Below are positions 1 to 8,058 of a stretch of DNA of 64,000 bases, one piece after another. The position numbers and the translations under genes were made by a program. This stretch comes from Tenuifilum sp. 4138str (GTDB lineage: Bacteria > Bacteroidota > Bacteroidia > Bacteroidales > Tenuifilaceae). Position 1 is the stretch's first letter; each line of letters opens with the position of its first letter. The notes below the pieces were generated by a model, which saw nothing but the letters and a program-made list of their open reading frames with translations, was not told where the DNA came from and did not search any database. The stretch lies in NCBI RefSeq assembly GCF_041102575.1, contig NZ_JBGCUE010000002.1:186001-250000 (forward strand), written 5' to 3'.

Positions 1-921
1 GAAGGCGAAATTACTTTTACCACCAATCGGGGCGAAACGGTAATGCACATTGTTGGCATCCCTGAATTCAATGAGAACGAGCTTGAGACCATACTGTTTG
101 TTGCCCACGATATAACCGAGCAAAAGCAAACCGAAAGGGAAATTCAGGAAAAGAACCGCAAAATCACCGAAAGTATTAACTACGCCCAGCGTATTCAAAC
201 ATCAATCCTACCAAATAACAGAATCATTAGGCAGTACCTGCCCAAATCGTTCATTTACTACCACCCCAGAGATGTTGTTAGTGGCGACTTCCCCTGGTTC
301 TTCATAAAGGATGATTTCATTTACATAGCTGCTGTTGACTGTACTGGCCATGGGGTTCCAGGCGCTCTGCTCTCCTTTATTGGCTACTTTACACTGAACA
401 ACGTGGTTGACCACGACTCATCGTACACAGCTGGTCAAATACTTGACCATCTACATTTTGGGGTTCGTAAAACCCTTAAGCAGGATCGCCCCGATGCCGA
501 TGCCCGCGATGGTATGGATATTGCTTTTTGCAAAATCAACCCCAAAAACAAGGAACTCCAGTATGCAGGGGCTCACCGACCGCTTTACTTTGTACGGAAT
601 GGAGAACTAACTGAATACAAGGGCGACCGCAAAGCAATTGGCGGTATTCCTCATCCCAAAAAGGCCGAAGAACCATTTACCAACTATATCATAGAGTATA
701 AACCGGGCGACAGGGTATACTTTTTTTCCGATGGTATAGTTGACCAGGTTGGTGGCCCTGAAAAGAAAAAGTTTGGAGCTCAAAGTATTCGTGATATCAT
801 TATGAACAACCTAAAAACGCCGATTCACGAACTTAACGACGTGTTTGCAAAAGCACTTACCGATTACCAGGGTGAAAATAAACAGGTTGACGATATACTT
901 TTAATTGGTATTGAATTTTAA
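1..921 (+). CDS. SpoIIE-type PP2C phosphatase, SiaA-like (5' end outside window)
   Basis: The frame is open from base 1, so this is the C-terminal part of a longer protein. The first ~35 residues look like the end of a PAS domain (VAHDITEQK), followed by a short helical linker and a full SpoIIE/PP2C serine-threonine phosphatase domain. Metal-binding signatures are visible: PRDVVSGDF, DCTGHGVPGA and, near the end, FSDGIVDQVGG and QVDDILLIG. Such phosphatases dephosphorylate anti-sigma-antagonist or SiaC-type proteins. The next two genes encode exactly such a kinase and substrate, so a SiaA-like role is inferred. The likely missing N-terminus holds sensory domains. Confidence 0.9.
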   Translation, partial: EGEITFTTNRGETVMHIVGIPEFNENELETILFVAHDITEQKQTEREIQEKNRKITESINYAQRIQTSILPNNRIIRQYLPKSFIYYHPRDVVSGDFPWFFIKDDFIYIAAVDCTGHGVPGALLSFIGYFTLNNVVDHDSSYTAGQILDHLHFGVRKTLKQDRPDADARDGMDIAFCKINPKNKELQYAGAHRPLYFVRNGELTEYKGDRKAIGGIPHPKKAEEPFTNYIIEYKPGDRVYFFSDGIVDQVGGPEKKKFGAQSIRDIIMNNLKTPIHELNDVFAKALTDYQGENKQVDDILLIGIEF

Positions 922-937
922 AAATGTAATATATTTG
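910..937 (+). promoter_or_regulatory. Candidate Bacteroidota promoter for the SiaB-like gene
   Basis: TATATTTG at 930-937 matches the -7 element TAnnTTTG. A weak ATTGA at 910-914 lies where the -33 element should be. It ends 23 bases before the next start codon, so the kinase and downstream genes may have their own promoter in addition to read-through. Confidence 0.45.
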
Positions 938-960
938 TAACTCATATAACTCATCGGGCT

Positions 961-1536
961 ATGGATCGAAAAAACATTAAAGGGTTTCTTGAGTTCGTTT
1001 ACGACTTTTACAAGTCGATGAAGGCTCATGAAATTACTCTCGTTTACGAGGGTGAAATAACCCATCAAATAACCAAAGCCTTCACCTCCCTTACCGAGTC
1101 AAATATGGCCAAGGAGGAGGAGTCGAACTCCGTTCAGAAAAAGGTTTTCCATGTAATGGTGGAATGCCTCCAGAACATCAGCAAACATGCCGATAGTTTC
1201 GGCTCCGATGATTTTCTCTTTGCTGGCCGTGGTATTTTCATGGTTAGCAAAGGTGATTCGGAATACCACGTTACTACTGGCAATGTGATTGAAAACTCCA
1301 AGATTGAGGAGCTCTCAAAAATCCTTGATCACATTAACTCGCTCGACAAGGAGGGTTTGAAGCAACTCTACAAAACCCAGATGCGCGAAGGCCGCCTTTC
1401 CGAGAAGGGTGGAGCCGGATTGGGTTTCATTGACATAGCCCGAAAAACCGGAAGGAAGCTTGAGTACCACTTCCTCCCTATCGACGAGGAAACCCATTTC
1501 TTTGTATTAACTTCAACCATTTCAAGATCAGAATAA
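961..1536 (+). CDS. SiaB-like protein kinase
   Basis: A 191-residue protein resembling the SiaB family of GHKL-fold serine/threonine kinases (DUF6272). In Pseudomonas SiaB phosphorylates SiaC, opposing the SiaA phosphatase. The helix MVECLQNISKHAD (about residues 67-79) looks like the N-box of a GHKL ATPase, and KGGAGLGFIDIARK (about residues 150-163) resembles its G-box. No membrane segment is present, so it is cytoplasmic. It lies 40 bases after the phosphatase and 10 bases before the SiaC-like gene. Family assignment is good; the substrate is inferred from gene order. Confidence 0.82.
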   Translation: MDRKNIKGFLEFVYDFYKSMKAHEITLVYEGEITHQITKAFTSLTESNMAKEEESNSVQKKVFHVMVECLQNISKHADSFGSDDFLFAGRGIFMVSKGDSEYHVTTGNVIENSKIEELSKILDHINSLDKEGLKQLYKTQMREGRLSEKGGAGLGFIDIARKTGRKLEYHFLPIDEETHFFVLTSTISRSE

Positions 1537-1546
1537 CAGTACCGAT

Positions 1547-1930
1547 ATGGAAACCATAAAAATAATGGGGACCGATGATACCCCAACCGTAATTCTGGAT
1601 GCTCAAAACGAAATCTTCGAAATCTCGGGTCGTTCTTTGCCCGAGGACGTTACTGCATTCTACGATCCAATTCTGCAGTGGCTCGATGACTACTCAGCAG
1701 CGCCAAAACCCAAAACCATCTTTACCTTTAAGCTGGTGTACTTTAACACGGCCAGCTCTAAGCTGCTCCTCGATATTCTGATGAAACTTGAACAGCTCAA
1801 GGAGGGCGGTCACGACGTACTTGTGCGTTGGTACTACCCTGAGGACGACGAGGATATGCAGGAAGCTGGCGAGGAGTACGCCGATATAGTTGATGTTCCT
1901 TTTGAACAGATTGGCTACACCTTGAGTTAG
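1547..1930 (+). CDS. SiaC-like phosphoprotein (DUF1987)
   Basis: A 127-residue DUF1987/SiaC-family protein, the switch component that is phosphorylated by SiaB and dephosphorylated by SiaA in Pseudomonas. The conserved segment FKLVYFNTASSK places a threonine at residue 68, the same number as the phosphorylated Thr68 described for Pseudomonas SiaC. The acidic C-terminal half (YYPEDDEDMQEAGEEYAD) is typical of the family. No SiaD diguanylate cyclase follows; an ABC exporter starts 34 bases downstream. The partner that reads the SiaC state here is therefore unknown. Confidence 0.85.
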   Translation: METIKIMGTDDTPTVILDAQNEIFEISGRSLPEDVTAFYDPILQWLDDYSAAPKPKTIFTFKLVYFNTASSKLLLDILMKLEQLKEGGHDVLVRWYYPEDDEDMQEAGEEYADIVDVPFEQIGYTLS

Positions 1931-1963
1931 GTTCTTTTCCGTTTTTTGCCCAAGTGAAGAAGA

Positions 1964-4900
1964 ATGAGTGAGGAGATTCTCAAAGCGTTAATGCAACTCT
2001 TTGCAATCATTGCAAAGCAGGACGAAGGTGTTGAGCTCAAGGAGCGTGACTATGTTGTTAATTTCCTCACCCAGCAACTCAACGATGAGGCAGTAAAGGA
2101 ATACATCAGACTCTTTGATGAGCATGCAGGCCTGCTCGACAAAGAAGATAATGCCGAAAACGATGAGGAAAAGGGCAAACGAAAACTTACTTCGGTAAAG
2201 GATTCCGTTCGTATTCTGGGTATTTGTAAGAAAATCAACAAAACTCTTACCCAGAAACAAAAAATCGTTGTTCTGGTTCGTTTGTACGAGCTTATCAATG
2301 CCGACCGCAAGTTTACTGAACAACGAATGGCTATTATCAATACCGTAGCCGAAGTATTTAAGCTTACCAAGGAAGAAATATCGGATATTGAAAATTTTGT
2401 TATAAAAAATTCACCCGAAGAGTTAGACATTCCAAGTATTTTAACCATTCACGATAAACCCTTTACGGGCAAAAACTGCAAGCACATTGGCACCGAAGCC
2501 CTGGATGGTTATATATATATTCTCCAAATAAAAAGCGAGGACCTTTACTTCCTCCGGTGTACAGGCAATGAGGATATTTACCTTAACGGATTACCCATTC
2601 ACAACCGCCGCATCTATCTTTTTGCCAGCGGGAGTTCACTTAAACTACCTAAAGGGAAGCCGGTTTACTACACCGATGTAGTTTCCCACTTCCTGGCCGA
2701 CTCCACGTCAATCCGCATTTCCTACAAAGTAGAAAATGTTGGTTTTCAGTTTAAAACAGGTGATATCGGATTAAGAAACATTTCCTTTTCCGAGGGGCAT
2801 GGTAAGCTGGTTGGTATCATGGGAGCCAGTGGTGCTGGTAAAACCACACTGCTAAACGTACTTGCCGGTATCGAAAAGCCTACCACAGGCCGTGTTATTG
2901 TTAACGGCTACGACCTTCATAATGAAAAGGAGAAACTTGAAGGTGTTATTGGCGTTATCCCGCAAGACGATTTGCTCATTGAGGAGTTAACCGTATTTGA
3001 AAACCTATACTACAACGCAAAACTTTGCTTTAAGGATAAAACGGAGGAGGAACTGGTAGCCCTTGTGGATAAAACCCTTGCAAATCTTGGTCTTTTAGAG
3101 CGTAAAAACCTCAAGGTTGGAACCCCGCTCAACAAGATGATATCGGGCGGTCAGCGTAAAAGGTTAAACATAGCCCTTGAGCTAATTCGCGAGCCCTCCA
3201 TCCTTTTTGTTGATGAGCCCACCTCGGGGCTTTCGTCGCGCGACTCAGAAAACGTAATGGACCTACTCCGTGAGCTAACGCTCAAGGGAAAGCTCATATT
3301 TGTGGTAATTCACCAACCCTCATCGGACATCTACAAAATGTTCGATAACATGGTTATACTGGATACAGGCGGATACATGATTTACTACGGCAACCCTGTT
3401 GAAGCCGTGATGTATTTCAAACGTCTTGATATGCAGATTAACAGCGATGTTGGTGAATGCCCTGTTTGTGGTAATGTAAACCCGGAACTTATCTTCAACA
3501 TCATTGAGGCACGCGTAGTTGACGAATTTGGTCGTTACACTCCCATACGCAAGGTTTCGCCCCAGAAGTGGGAGGAACAATTCCGTGAAAACATTAAGCT
3601 ATCCCACATCCCCGATGAGAAAGCAGAGCCACCCAAAACCCTAAACATCCCGTCGCGGTTTAAACAGTTCCTCATCTACACCAAGCGCGACTTCATGTCC
3701 AAGGTAAGCAACACCCAGTACATTGTTCTTAACCTGCTTGAGACCCCAATTTTAGCTTTCATTCTGGCTTACGTTATTCGCTACATTGCCGACCCAAACT
3801 CTGACATTTACATCTTTTACGAGAACGAGAATATCCCCATATACCTATTTATGGCACTAATTGTAGCCCTGTTTATTGGCTTAACGGTTAGCGCCGAGGA
3901 AATTTTCCGCGACCGTAAAATACTTAAACGCGAGGCATTCCTTAACTTAAGCCGATCGAGCTACCTATTCTCCAAAATATCGCTCCTGCTTTTGCTATCG
4001 GCTATCCAAAGTGCAACTTTTGTAATTATTGCCAATAGCATTCTGGAAATCAGGGGCATGTACTTTGACTACTGGTTGGTGCTTTTCAGCACAGCTGTTT
4101 GTGCAAATCTGCTTGGCCTCAATATCTCCGCAACATTTAACTCTGCCATCACCATCTACATCGTAATCCCTCTGCTCATGATTCCCATGATGGTACTCTC
4201 GGGTGCAATGTTCAGCTTTGAGAAGCTCAACCGTTCAGTGGGAAGCTTTAACCGGGTACCACTCATTGCTGAGTTCATGATTACCAAATGGGGTTATGAG
4301 GCACTTGTTGTTCACCAGTATAAGGATAATGCCTTCCAAAAAATTTTCTACGACATCGACAAGGTAATCAATAATGCCAACTACAAAACGGTTTACTATA
4401 TAGATGAGCTGGAAAAGCGCGCTACCGACCTCATTGATTTATTGCCACAAAAGGACAACCCTGAAGCACAGAAAAAGATTGCCGATAGGCTAGCTGTACT
4501 CCGAAAGGCAATAATAAATGAAACTTCCTATGAGTCGCCTTCAATAACCTTTGATAAACTCAATAAACTAACAATCAATACAATAGACGAAACAACCGTT
4601 TACGCCATATTCGACTACCTCGACAGGCTTAAGAGCCACTACTCCGATATCTATAGCACCCAGTCGCAAAAGCGCGAGCGAATGATATCATTCCTCGTAA
4701 ATAATAACCGGGAACTCTACGAGGCCAAGCGTCGGGCCTACGATAACGAGAGCCTTGCCGACCTGGCAACAAAAACCTTTGAAAAGAACAAGATTGTGCA
4801 ATACGGCGATGAGCTGGTTCAGCAGTACGATCCCGTTTACCGCGACCCAATCCCAAGGCATTACCTCGATTTTCGTTCACATTTCTTAGCTCCCCGCAAG

Positions 4901-5053
4901 CATTTTCTTGGCATGTATTTTGATACTTTCTGGTTTAACCTGGTGATCATTTGGCTTATGACCATAGTATTATATATAACCCTTTACTACGAGTCGCTAA
5001 AAAAATTGCTCGATTTTTTGGGGAAAATTAAAATTCCAACTCTAAAAAAATAA
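1964..5053 (+). CDS. ABCG-like exporter with TerB-like and FHA-like N-terminal regions
   Basis: A 1029-residue fused ABC transporter. Residues 1-150 are helical and resemble a TerB-type domain. Residues ~160-250 are strand-rich with YLNGLPIHNRR and suggest an FHA-like fold (inference). The nucleotide-binding domain follows: Walker A GASGAGKTT near 287, signature ISGGQRKRLNIALEL near 392, Walker B LFVDEPTSGL near 413. Hydrophobic segments at roughly 590-800 form an ABC-2-type membrane domain. A ~180-residue hydrophilic insert then precedes a last membrane helix near 985-1010. CPVCG near 499 could bind metal. Substrate unknown. The 34-base spacing ties it to the SiaABC-like genes. Confidence 0.85.
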   Translation: MSEEILKALMQLFAIIAKQDEGVELKERDYVVNFLTQQLNDEAVKEYIRLFDEHAGLLDKEDNAENDEEKGKRKLTSVKDSVRILGICKKINKTLTQKQKIVVLVRLYELINADRKFTEQRMAIINTVAEVFKLTKEEISDIENFVIKNSPEELDIPSILTIHDKPFTGKNCKHIGTEALDGYIYILQIKSEDLYFLRCTGNEDIYLNGLPIHNRRIYLFASGSSLKLPKGKPVYYTDVVSHFLADSTSIRISYKVENVGFQFKTGDIGLRNISFSEGHGKLVGIMGASGAGKTTLLNVLAGIEKPTTGRVIVNGYDLHNEKEKLEGVIGVIPQDDLLIEELTVFENLYYNAKLCFKDKTEEELVALVDKTLANLGLLERKNLKVGTPLNKMISGGQRKRLNIALELIREPSILFVDEPTSGLSSRDSENVMDLLRELTLKGKLIFVVIHQPSSDIYKMFDNMVILDTGGYMIYYGNPVEAVMYFKRLDMQINSDVGECPVCGNVNPELIFNIIEARVVDEFGRYTPIRKVSPQKWEEQFRENIKLSHIPDEKAEPPKTLNIPSRFKQFLIYTKRDFMSKVSNTQYIVLNLLETPILAFILAYVIRYIADPNSDIYIFYENENIPIYLFMALIVALFIGLTVSAEEIFRDRKILKREAFLNLSRSSYLFSKISLLLLLSAIQSATFVIIANSILEIRGMYFDYWLVLFSTAVCANLLGLNISATFNSAITIYIVIPLLMIPMMVLSGAMFSFEKLNRSVGSFNRVPLIAEFMITKWGYEALVVHQYKDNAFQKIFYDIDKVINNANYKTVYYIDELEKRATDLIDLLPQKDNPEAQKKIADRLAVLRKAIINETSYESPSITFDKLNKLTINTIDETTVYAIFDYLDRLKSHYSDIYSTQSQKRERMISFLVNNNRELYEAKRRAYDNESLADLATKTFEKNKIVQYGDELVQQYDPVYRDPIPRHYLDFRSHFLAPRKHFLGMYFDTFWFNLVIIWLMTIVLYITLYYESLKKLLDFLGKIKIPTLKK

Positions 5054-5090
5054 AATTTTGTATCTTTACTTTTCGAAACAGGATATTAAA

Positions 5091-6017
5091 ATGAAAAAAC
5101 TGCGTTTTATATACTACCTATCGCTGTTTGCAATACTTTCACAAGTTATTACCGCTTGCAACTCGTGTAGCAAACAAGGGGTTGATGTGACACAGGATTT
5201 ATATGTTCCTGACTCAGTGATTGAGGTTGCACCGCCCCAGGTAAGCAAAGCGGTTACTGAGCAAATGATGCAAAATATTTCGTCGCCAGTTGAAACAGCG
5301 GCACTTATTAAAGGGTTAAAAATACCCTTCAATAAAAACTTTCTGGCCAGCACCAAGCAAGCCGAAAAGTTCAACACAAACTTTGAAAAAGCATTTGCCC
5401 TTGGGCTTTATGGTTGCGATTTGGGTTACCTCAACATGTATGAGAAAACCTCGTTTGTGGTCGATTACATCTCAACCATTAAGCGTTTAGCCGATGATAT
5501 CCAGGTAGGTCAATTCTTTGACTTTAATACCCTAAAACGCCTGGCCACCAATAATGAAAACCTGGACTCATTAATCCTTATCTCACAACAAAGCTTCAAC
5601 CGTATTGATAACTACTTGGCTGAAACAAACCGCTCAATGCTTAGCGCTGTTATTGTAGCCGGTGTTTGGGTTGAGGGGGCTTACCTTTCGAGTCGCGTGG
5701 CTCAAATTAGCAATCATCCCAGGATTAGGGAAACCATTGGAGAACAAAAAACCATTCTCAACTTCCTACTTGCCCTCCTAAAGGTTTACGATAAAGATCC
5801 CAACATGGCAAAGCTTATAACCGATTTTGAAAACATCAAAAAGATATACGATGAGGTAAAAATTACTTACGAAGTTGGAGAACCTGAAATGGTGGAGGAA
5901 AACGGAGTTTTAACCTTCAAGCAAACCGATAAGCAAATAATTCAGATGGACGATGAACTCTACCAAAGGTTGATTGTGGGTATACAGGAATTACGTAACG
6001 ATTTATTAAAACTGTAA
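5091..6017 (+). CDS. Predicted lipoprotein of unknown function
   Basis: A 308-residue protein with a lipoprotein signal peptide: MKK, hydrophobic core, then VITAC with the lipid-accepting Cys at 23. The rest is mostly helical and acidic, without a domain I recognise. An in-frame start at 5058 was rejected because it adds a non-signal leader in front of MKKLR. The gene begins 37 bases after the ABC exporter and is followed 13 bases later by another secreted protein, so it is probably part of the same operon. It could be a periplasmic partner of the exporter, which is inference from position only. Confidence 0.75.
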   Translation: MKKLRFIYYLSLFAILSQVITACNSCSKQGVDVTQDLYVPDSVIEVAPPQVSKAVTEQMMQNISSPVETAALIKGLKIPFNKNFLASTKQAEKFNTNFEKAFALGLYGCDLGYLNMYEKTSFVVDYISTIKRLADDIQVGQFFDFNTLKRLATNNENLDSLILISQQSFNRIDNYLAETNRSMLSAVIVAGVWVEGAYLSSRVAQISNHPRIRETIGEQKTILNFLLALLKVYDKDPNMAKLITDFENIKKIYDEVKITYEVGEPEMVEENGVLTFKQTDKQIIQMDDELYQRLIVGIQELRNDLLKL

Positions 6018-6030
6018 GAAATTTTCAGCT

Positions 6031-6468
6031 ATGAAAAAGATATTATTCTCGTTATTGGTGGTGTTGATGGGTGTTACCTATTTTAACAAAGTAAATGCCC
6101 AATCGGAAGAGGAGTTGGTGCAAATCTGCACCATGGTAGCCGGCGATGCCGAATACCTAAAGGATTTCCGCATTAAGCTCGATGCTGGCGACCCTCCCCC
6201 TGTACAACGATTTCCAATTCTCCTGAAAAAGGATATCAAGTATCGCTTCACGGTTTGCAACTCCAAGGACTATGAAGGAAAGGTAATTCTGCAGCTTTTT
6301 GACAATAACAGGCAGCTGGCTACAACCTATATAGTTGCCACCGGTAAGGATTACCCATATATAGATTGGGTTTGTACCAAAACAGGAGCTTACCATTTGG
6401 TTTACTCCTTCAGGGATGGGAAAGCGGGACTGGCCGTTGGATTGCTCTCCATGGTAGGAACAATGTAA
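6031..6468 (+). CDS. Small secreted protein of unknown function
   Basis: A 145-residue protein with a clear Sec signal peptide (MKKILFSLLVVLMG, cleavage likely after NAQ near 24). The mature part is strand-rich with two or three cysteines and the pattern YRFTVCNSKDYEGKVILQLFD. This suggests a small beta-sandwich, but no named family is recognised. It is the last gene of the operon, since a strong hairpin terminator begins 22 bases later. Confidence 0.75.
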   Translation: MKKILFSLLVVLMGVTYFNKVNAQSEEELVQICTMVAGDAEYLKDFRIKLDAGDPPPVQRFPILLKKDIKYRFTVCNSKDYEGKVILQLFDNNRQLATTYIVATGKDYPYIDWVCTKTGAYHLVYSFRDGKAGLAVGLLSMVGTM

Positions 6469-6489
6469 GGAATACACTATATATTCTAT

Positions 6490-6519
6490 AAAAAAACCGC
6501 CTAAAAGGCGGTTTTTTTT
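6490..6519 (+). terminator. Rho-independent terminator
   Basis: A perfect 11-bp stem pairs AAAAAACCGCC (6491-6501) with GGCGGTTTTTT (6507-6517) around a 5-base loop, followed by more T. It closes the operon above. The T-run at 6512-6519 is also part of the insertion site of the following IS. Confidence 0.9.
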
Positions 6520-6594
6520 GGCTTAATGGACATATTTCAGGCTGGCATAGCGTTTAACTCCAATAAATATCGAACTTTGGAGAATTTGAATGTC

Positions 6595-7529
6595 ATGAAT
6601 AAAAAATTTGTTTTTACTGTGGTTCGAAAAGGACGAAGAAAAATGGCTCAAGGAATGGTATCCAAATCTATAAATGCAACGACTGCCAACGCCAGTTTCT
6701 AGGAGGGCAGCGGATAGACAACCGGACTCTTTGGTTAGAATACACCGAAGGCAAACAAACCTACAGCCAACTGGCATTGAAATATGGTGTTTCGGTAAGA
6801 ACCATTCAGCGACGGCTAGATAAAGTATTTGTATCCCAACAGTTCTATAGGCCTAAGGAAAGTATTGTTTTAATGGATACTACCTACTTTGGACGTGATT
6901 TTGGCGTCATGGTGTTTAAAGATACAGAAGGTCATCACCTGTACTGGAAGTATGTAAAGTACGAGACCATCAGTGAGTATGTTGCGGGCATAAGACACCT
7001 CGAAAACCAGGGTATAAAGGTAAAGGGCATTGTATGTGATGGGAGAAAAGGTTTATTCAAAGCATTGCAGGACTACCCCGTTCAAATGTGCCAGTACCAC
7101 CAAGTGGCCATTGTAACGCGGTATATCACTAGAAAGCCTAAGGTTCAGGCATCGAGAGAGCTGAAAGAAATCGTTCATCTACTACCCCACACGGATAAGG
7201 AAAGCTTTTGGGGTGCACTTGACGAGTGGCATTCAAAATGGGAAGAGTACATAAACACAAGGGCTATTAACCCTGAAACCGGGAAAAGCCGGTATGTACA
7301 CAAAAGGCTGAGGAGTGCCTACAAAAGTTTAGAGCACAATAAGCAATACCTGTTTACCTGGTACGACAACATGGAACTGGGGTTGCCCAACACTAATAAT
7401 CAGCTTGAAGGGACTTTTACCGCTCTGAAAAACAAGCTTCGAAACCATAACGGGCTAAGCCGCAAACGTAAAGAAAAGTTTATAAATGAGTTTTTGAAGG
7501 CATCTGCTCTTGGAATTGTCAATAAATAA
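6595..7529 (+). CDS. IS256-like transposase with zinc-ribbon N-terminus; start interrupted by a frame change
   Basis: DDE transposase of about 311 residues once the start is reconciled. The frame ending at 7529 opens only at 6603 and begins K-I-C-F-Y-C-G, a C-x2-C...C-x2-C zinc ribbon (second pair KCNDC). It has no ATG there. An ATG at 6595 (M-N-K-K) is in another frame and joins it if one base is re-read on the A6 run at 6601-6606. Catalytic acidic residues are visible in VLMDTTYFG, GIVCDGRKGL and NNQLEGTF. A helix-turn-helix follows the zinc ribbon (YGVSVRTIQRRLD). Either slippage restores the protein or a single-A loss has inactivated it. Confidence 0.82.
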
Positions 7530-7551
7530 AGGCTGACGAGTGTCAGCCTTT
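7528..7551 (+). terminator. Hairpin after the transposase gene
   Basis: AAAGGCTGAC (7528-7537) pairs perfectly with GTCAGCCTTT (7542-7551) around a 4-base loop and overlaps the stop codon. The T-tail is short, so it may act as an RNA stabiliser or weak terminator. A second perfect stem, GTCAGGA-TAT-TCCTGAC, follows at 7568-7584. Confidence 0.6.
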
Positions 7552-7676
7552 ATGACCATTCCAGTCGGTCAGGATATTCCTGACAGGTTGCTCTCCAGCA
7601 GAGCCTGTTTCTGCTTACCTGACATACAAAACTATTAATACTATTTGCTTCTTTCGAAAAACATTAAAAATAAAAA

Positions 7677-7695
7677 GCCTGAAAAATGTCCATTA
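7677..7695 (+). repeat. Internal copy of the IS right end
   Basis: GCCTGAAAAATGTCCATTA differs from the terminal repeat core at 7717-7735 by two bases and has the same orientation, 40 bp inside the element. It could be a second transposase binding site or the relic of an earlier end. Confidence 0.7.
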
Positions 7696-7748
7696 GAACA
7701 AACTACCTAAAAAATAGCCTGAATTTTGTCCATTACGCCGTTTTTTTT

Positions 7749-8058
7749 TATTGACTAGTGATTTTTCTCTAAAAATGTTTCAGTATCAACATTTTATTAG
7801 CCCAAATTATTTTGTTTATTCATGGAACTTGAGTTCCACTTTTCACTTTTCACTTTTCACAATTCTTCTAACTTCCTCTAACTTCCTTTAACTTCATCAT
7901 ATTCTGTTTATTCCGACTCATTACTGCTTAAAATCACACATTAAACTTTTAACGGTTCACGGTTCACGTTTAACGGACTAAAACTTCCTCTAACTTCCTC
8001 TAACTACTTCATATTCCCATTCATTCCGACCCATTCCTCAAAAATCATGGCACTTGGT
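7749..8058. repeat. Intergenic spacer with short tandem repeats
   Basis: No gene is seen here. CACTTTT is repeated three times plus CAC at 7837-7860 (period 7). A degenerate period-10 tract of the type CTTCCTCTAA lies at about 7864-7900 and again at 7984-8005. CGGTTCA occurs twice near 7952-7967. The tracts are pyrimidine-rich on the plus strand and lie just beyond the 3' end of the minus-strand kinase gene. Confidence 0.75.

Larger units (their letters stand above)
6520..7739 (+). mobile_element. IS256-like insertion sequence, 1220 bp
   Basis: Terminal inverted repeats of 23 bp: 6520-6542 (starting GGCTTAATGGACA) and 7717-7739 (the complement starts GGCGTAATGGACA), with three mismatches. 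The element is flanked by a 9-bp direct repeat GTTTTTTTT at 6511-6519 and 7740-7748, which fits the 8-9-bp target duplications of IS256-type elements. It carries one transposase gene. A second right-end-like sequence lies inside it at 7677-7695. Confidence 0.85.

Noticed and set aside
4629-4880. 83-residue minus-strand frame inside the ABC exporter gene
   Set aside because: It overlaps a clearly coding region and has no recognisable features.
5058-5090. Earlier start of the lipoprotein gene
   Set aside because: The extra residues precede a complete MKK-type lipoprotein signal, so ATG 5091 is the better start.
7837-8005. CRISPR-like array
   Set aside because: Repeats are 7 or 10 bases, contiguous, with no spacers and no cas genes.
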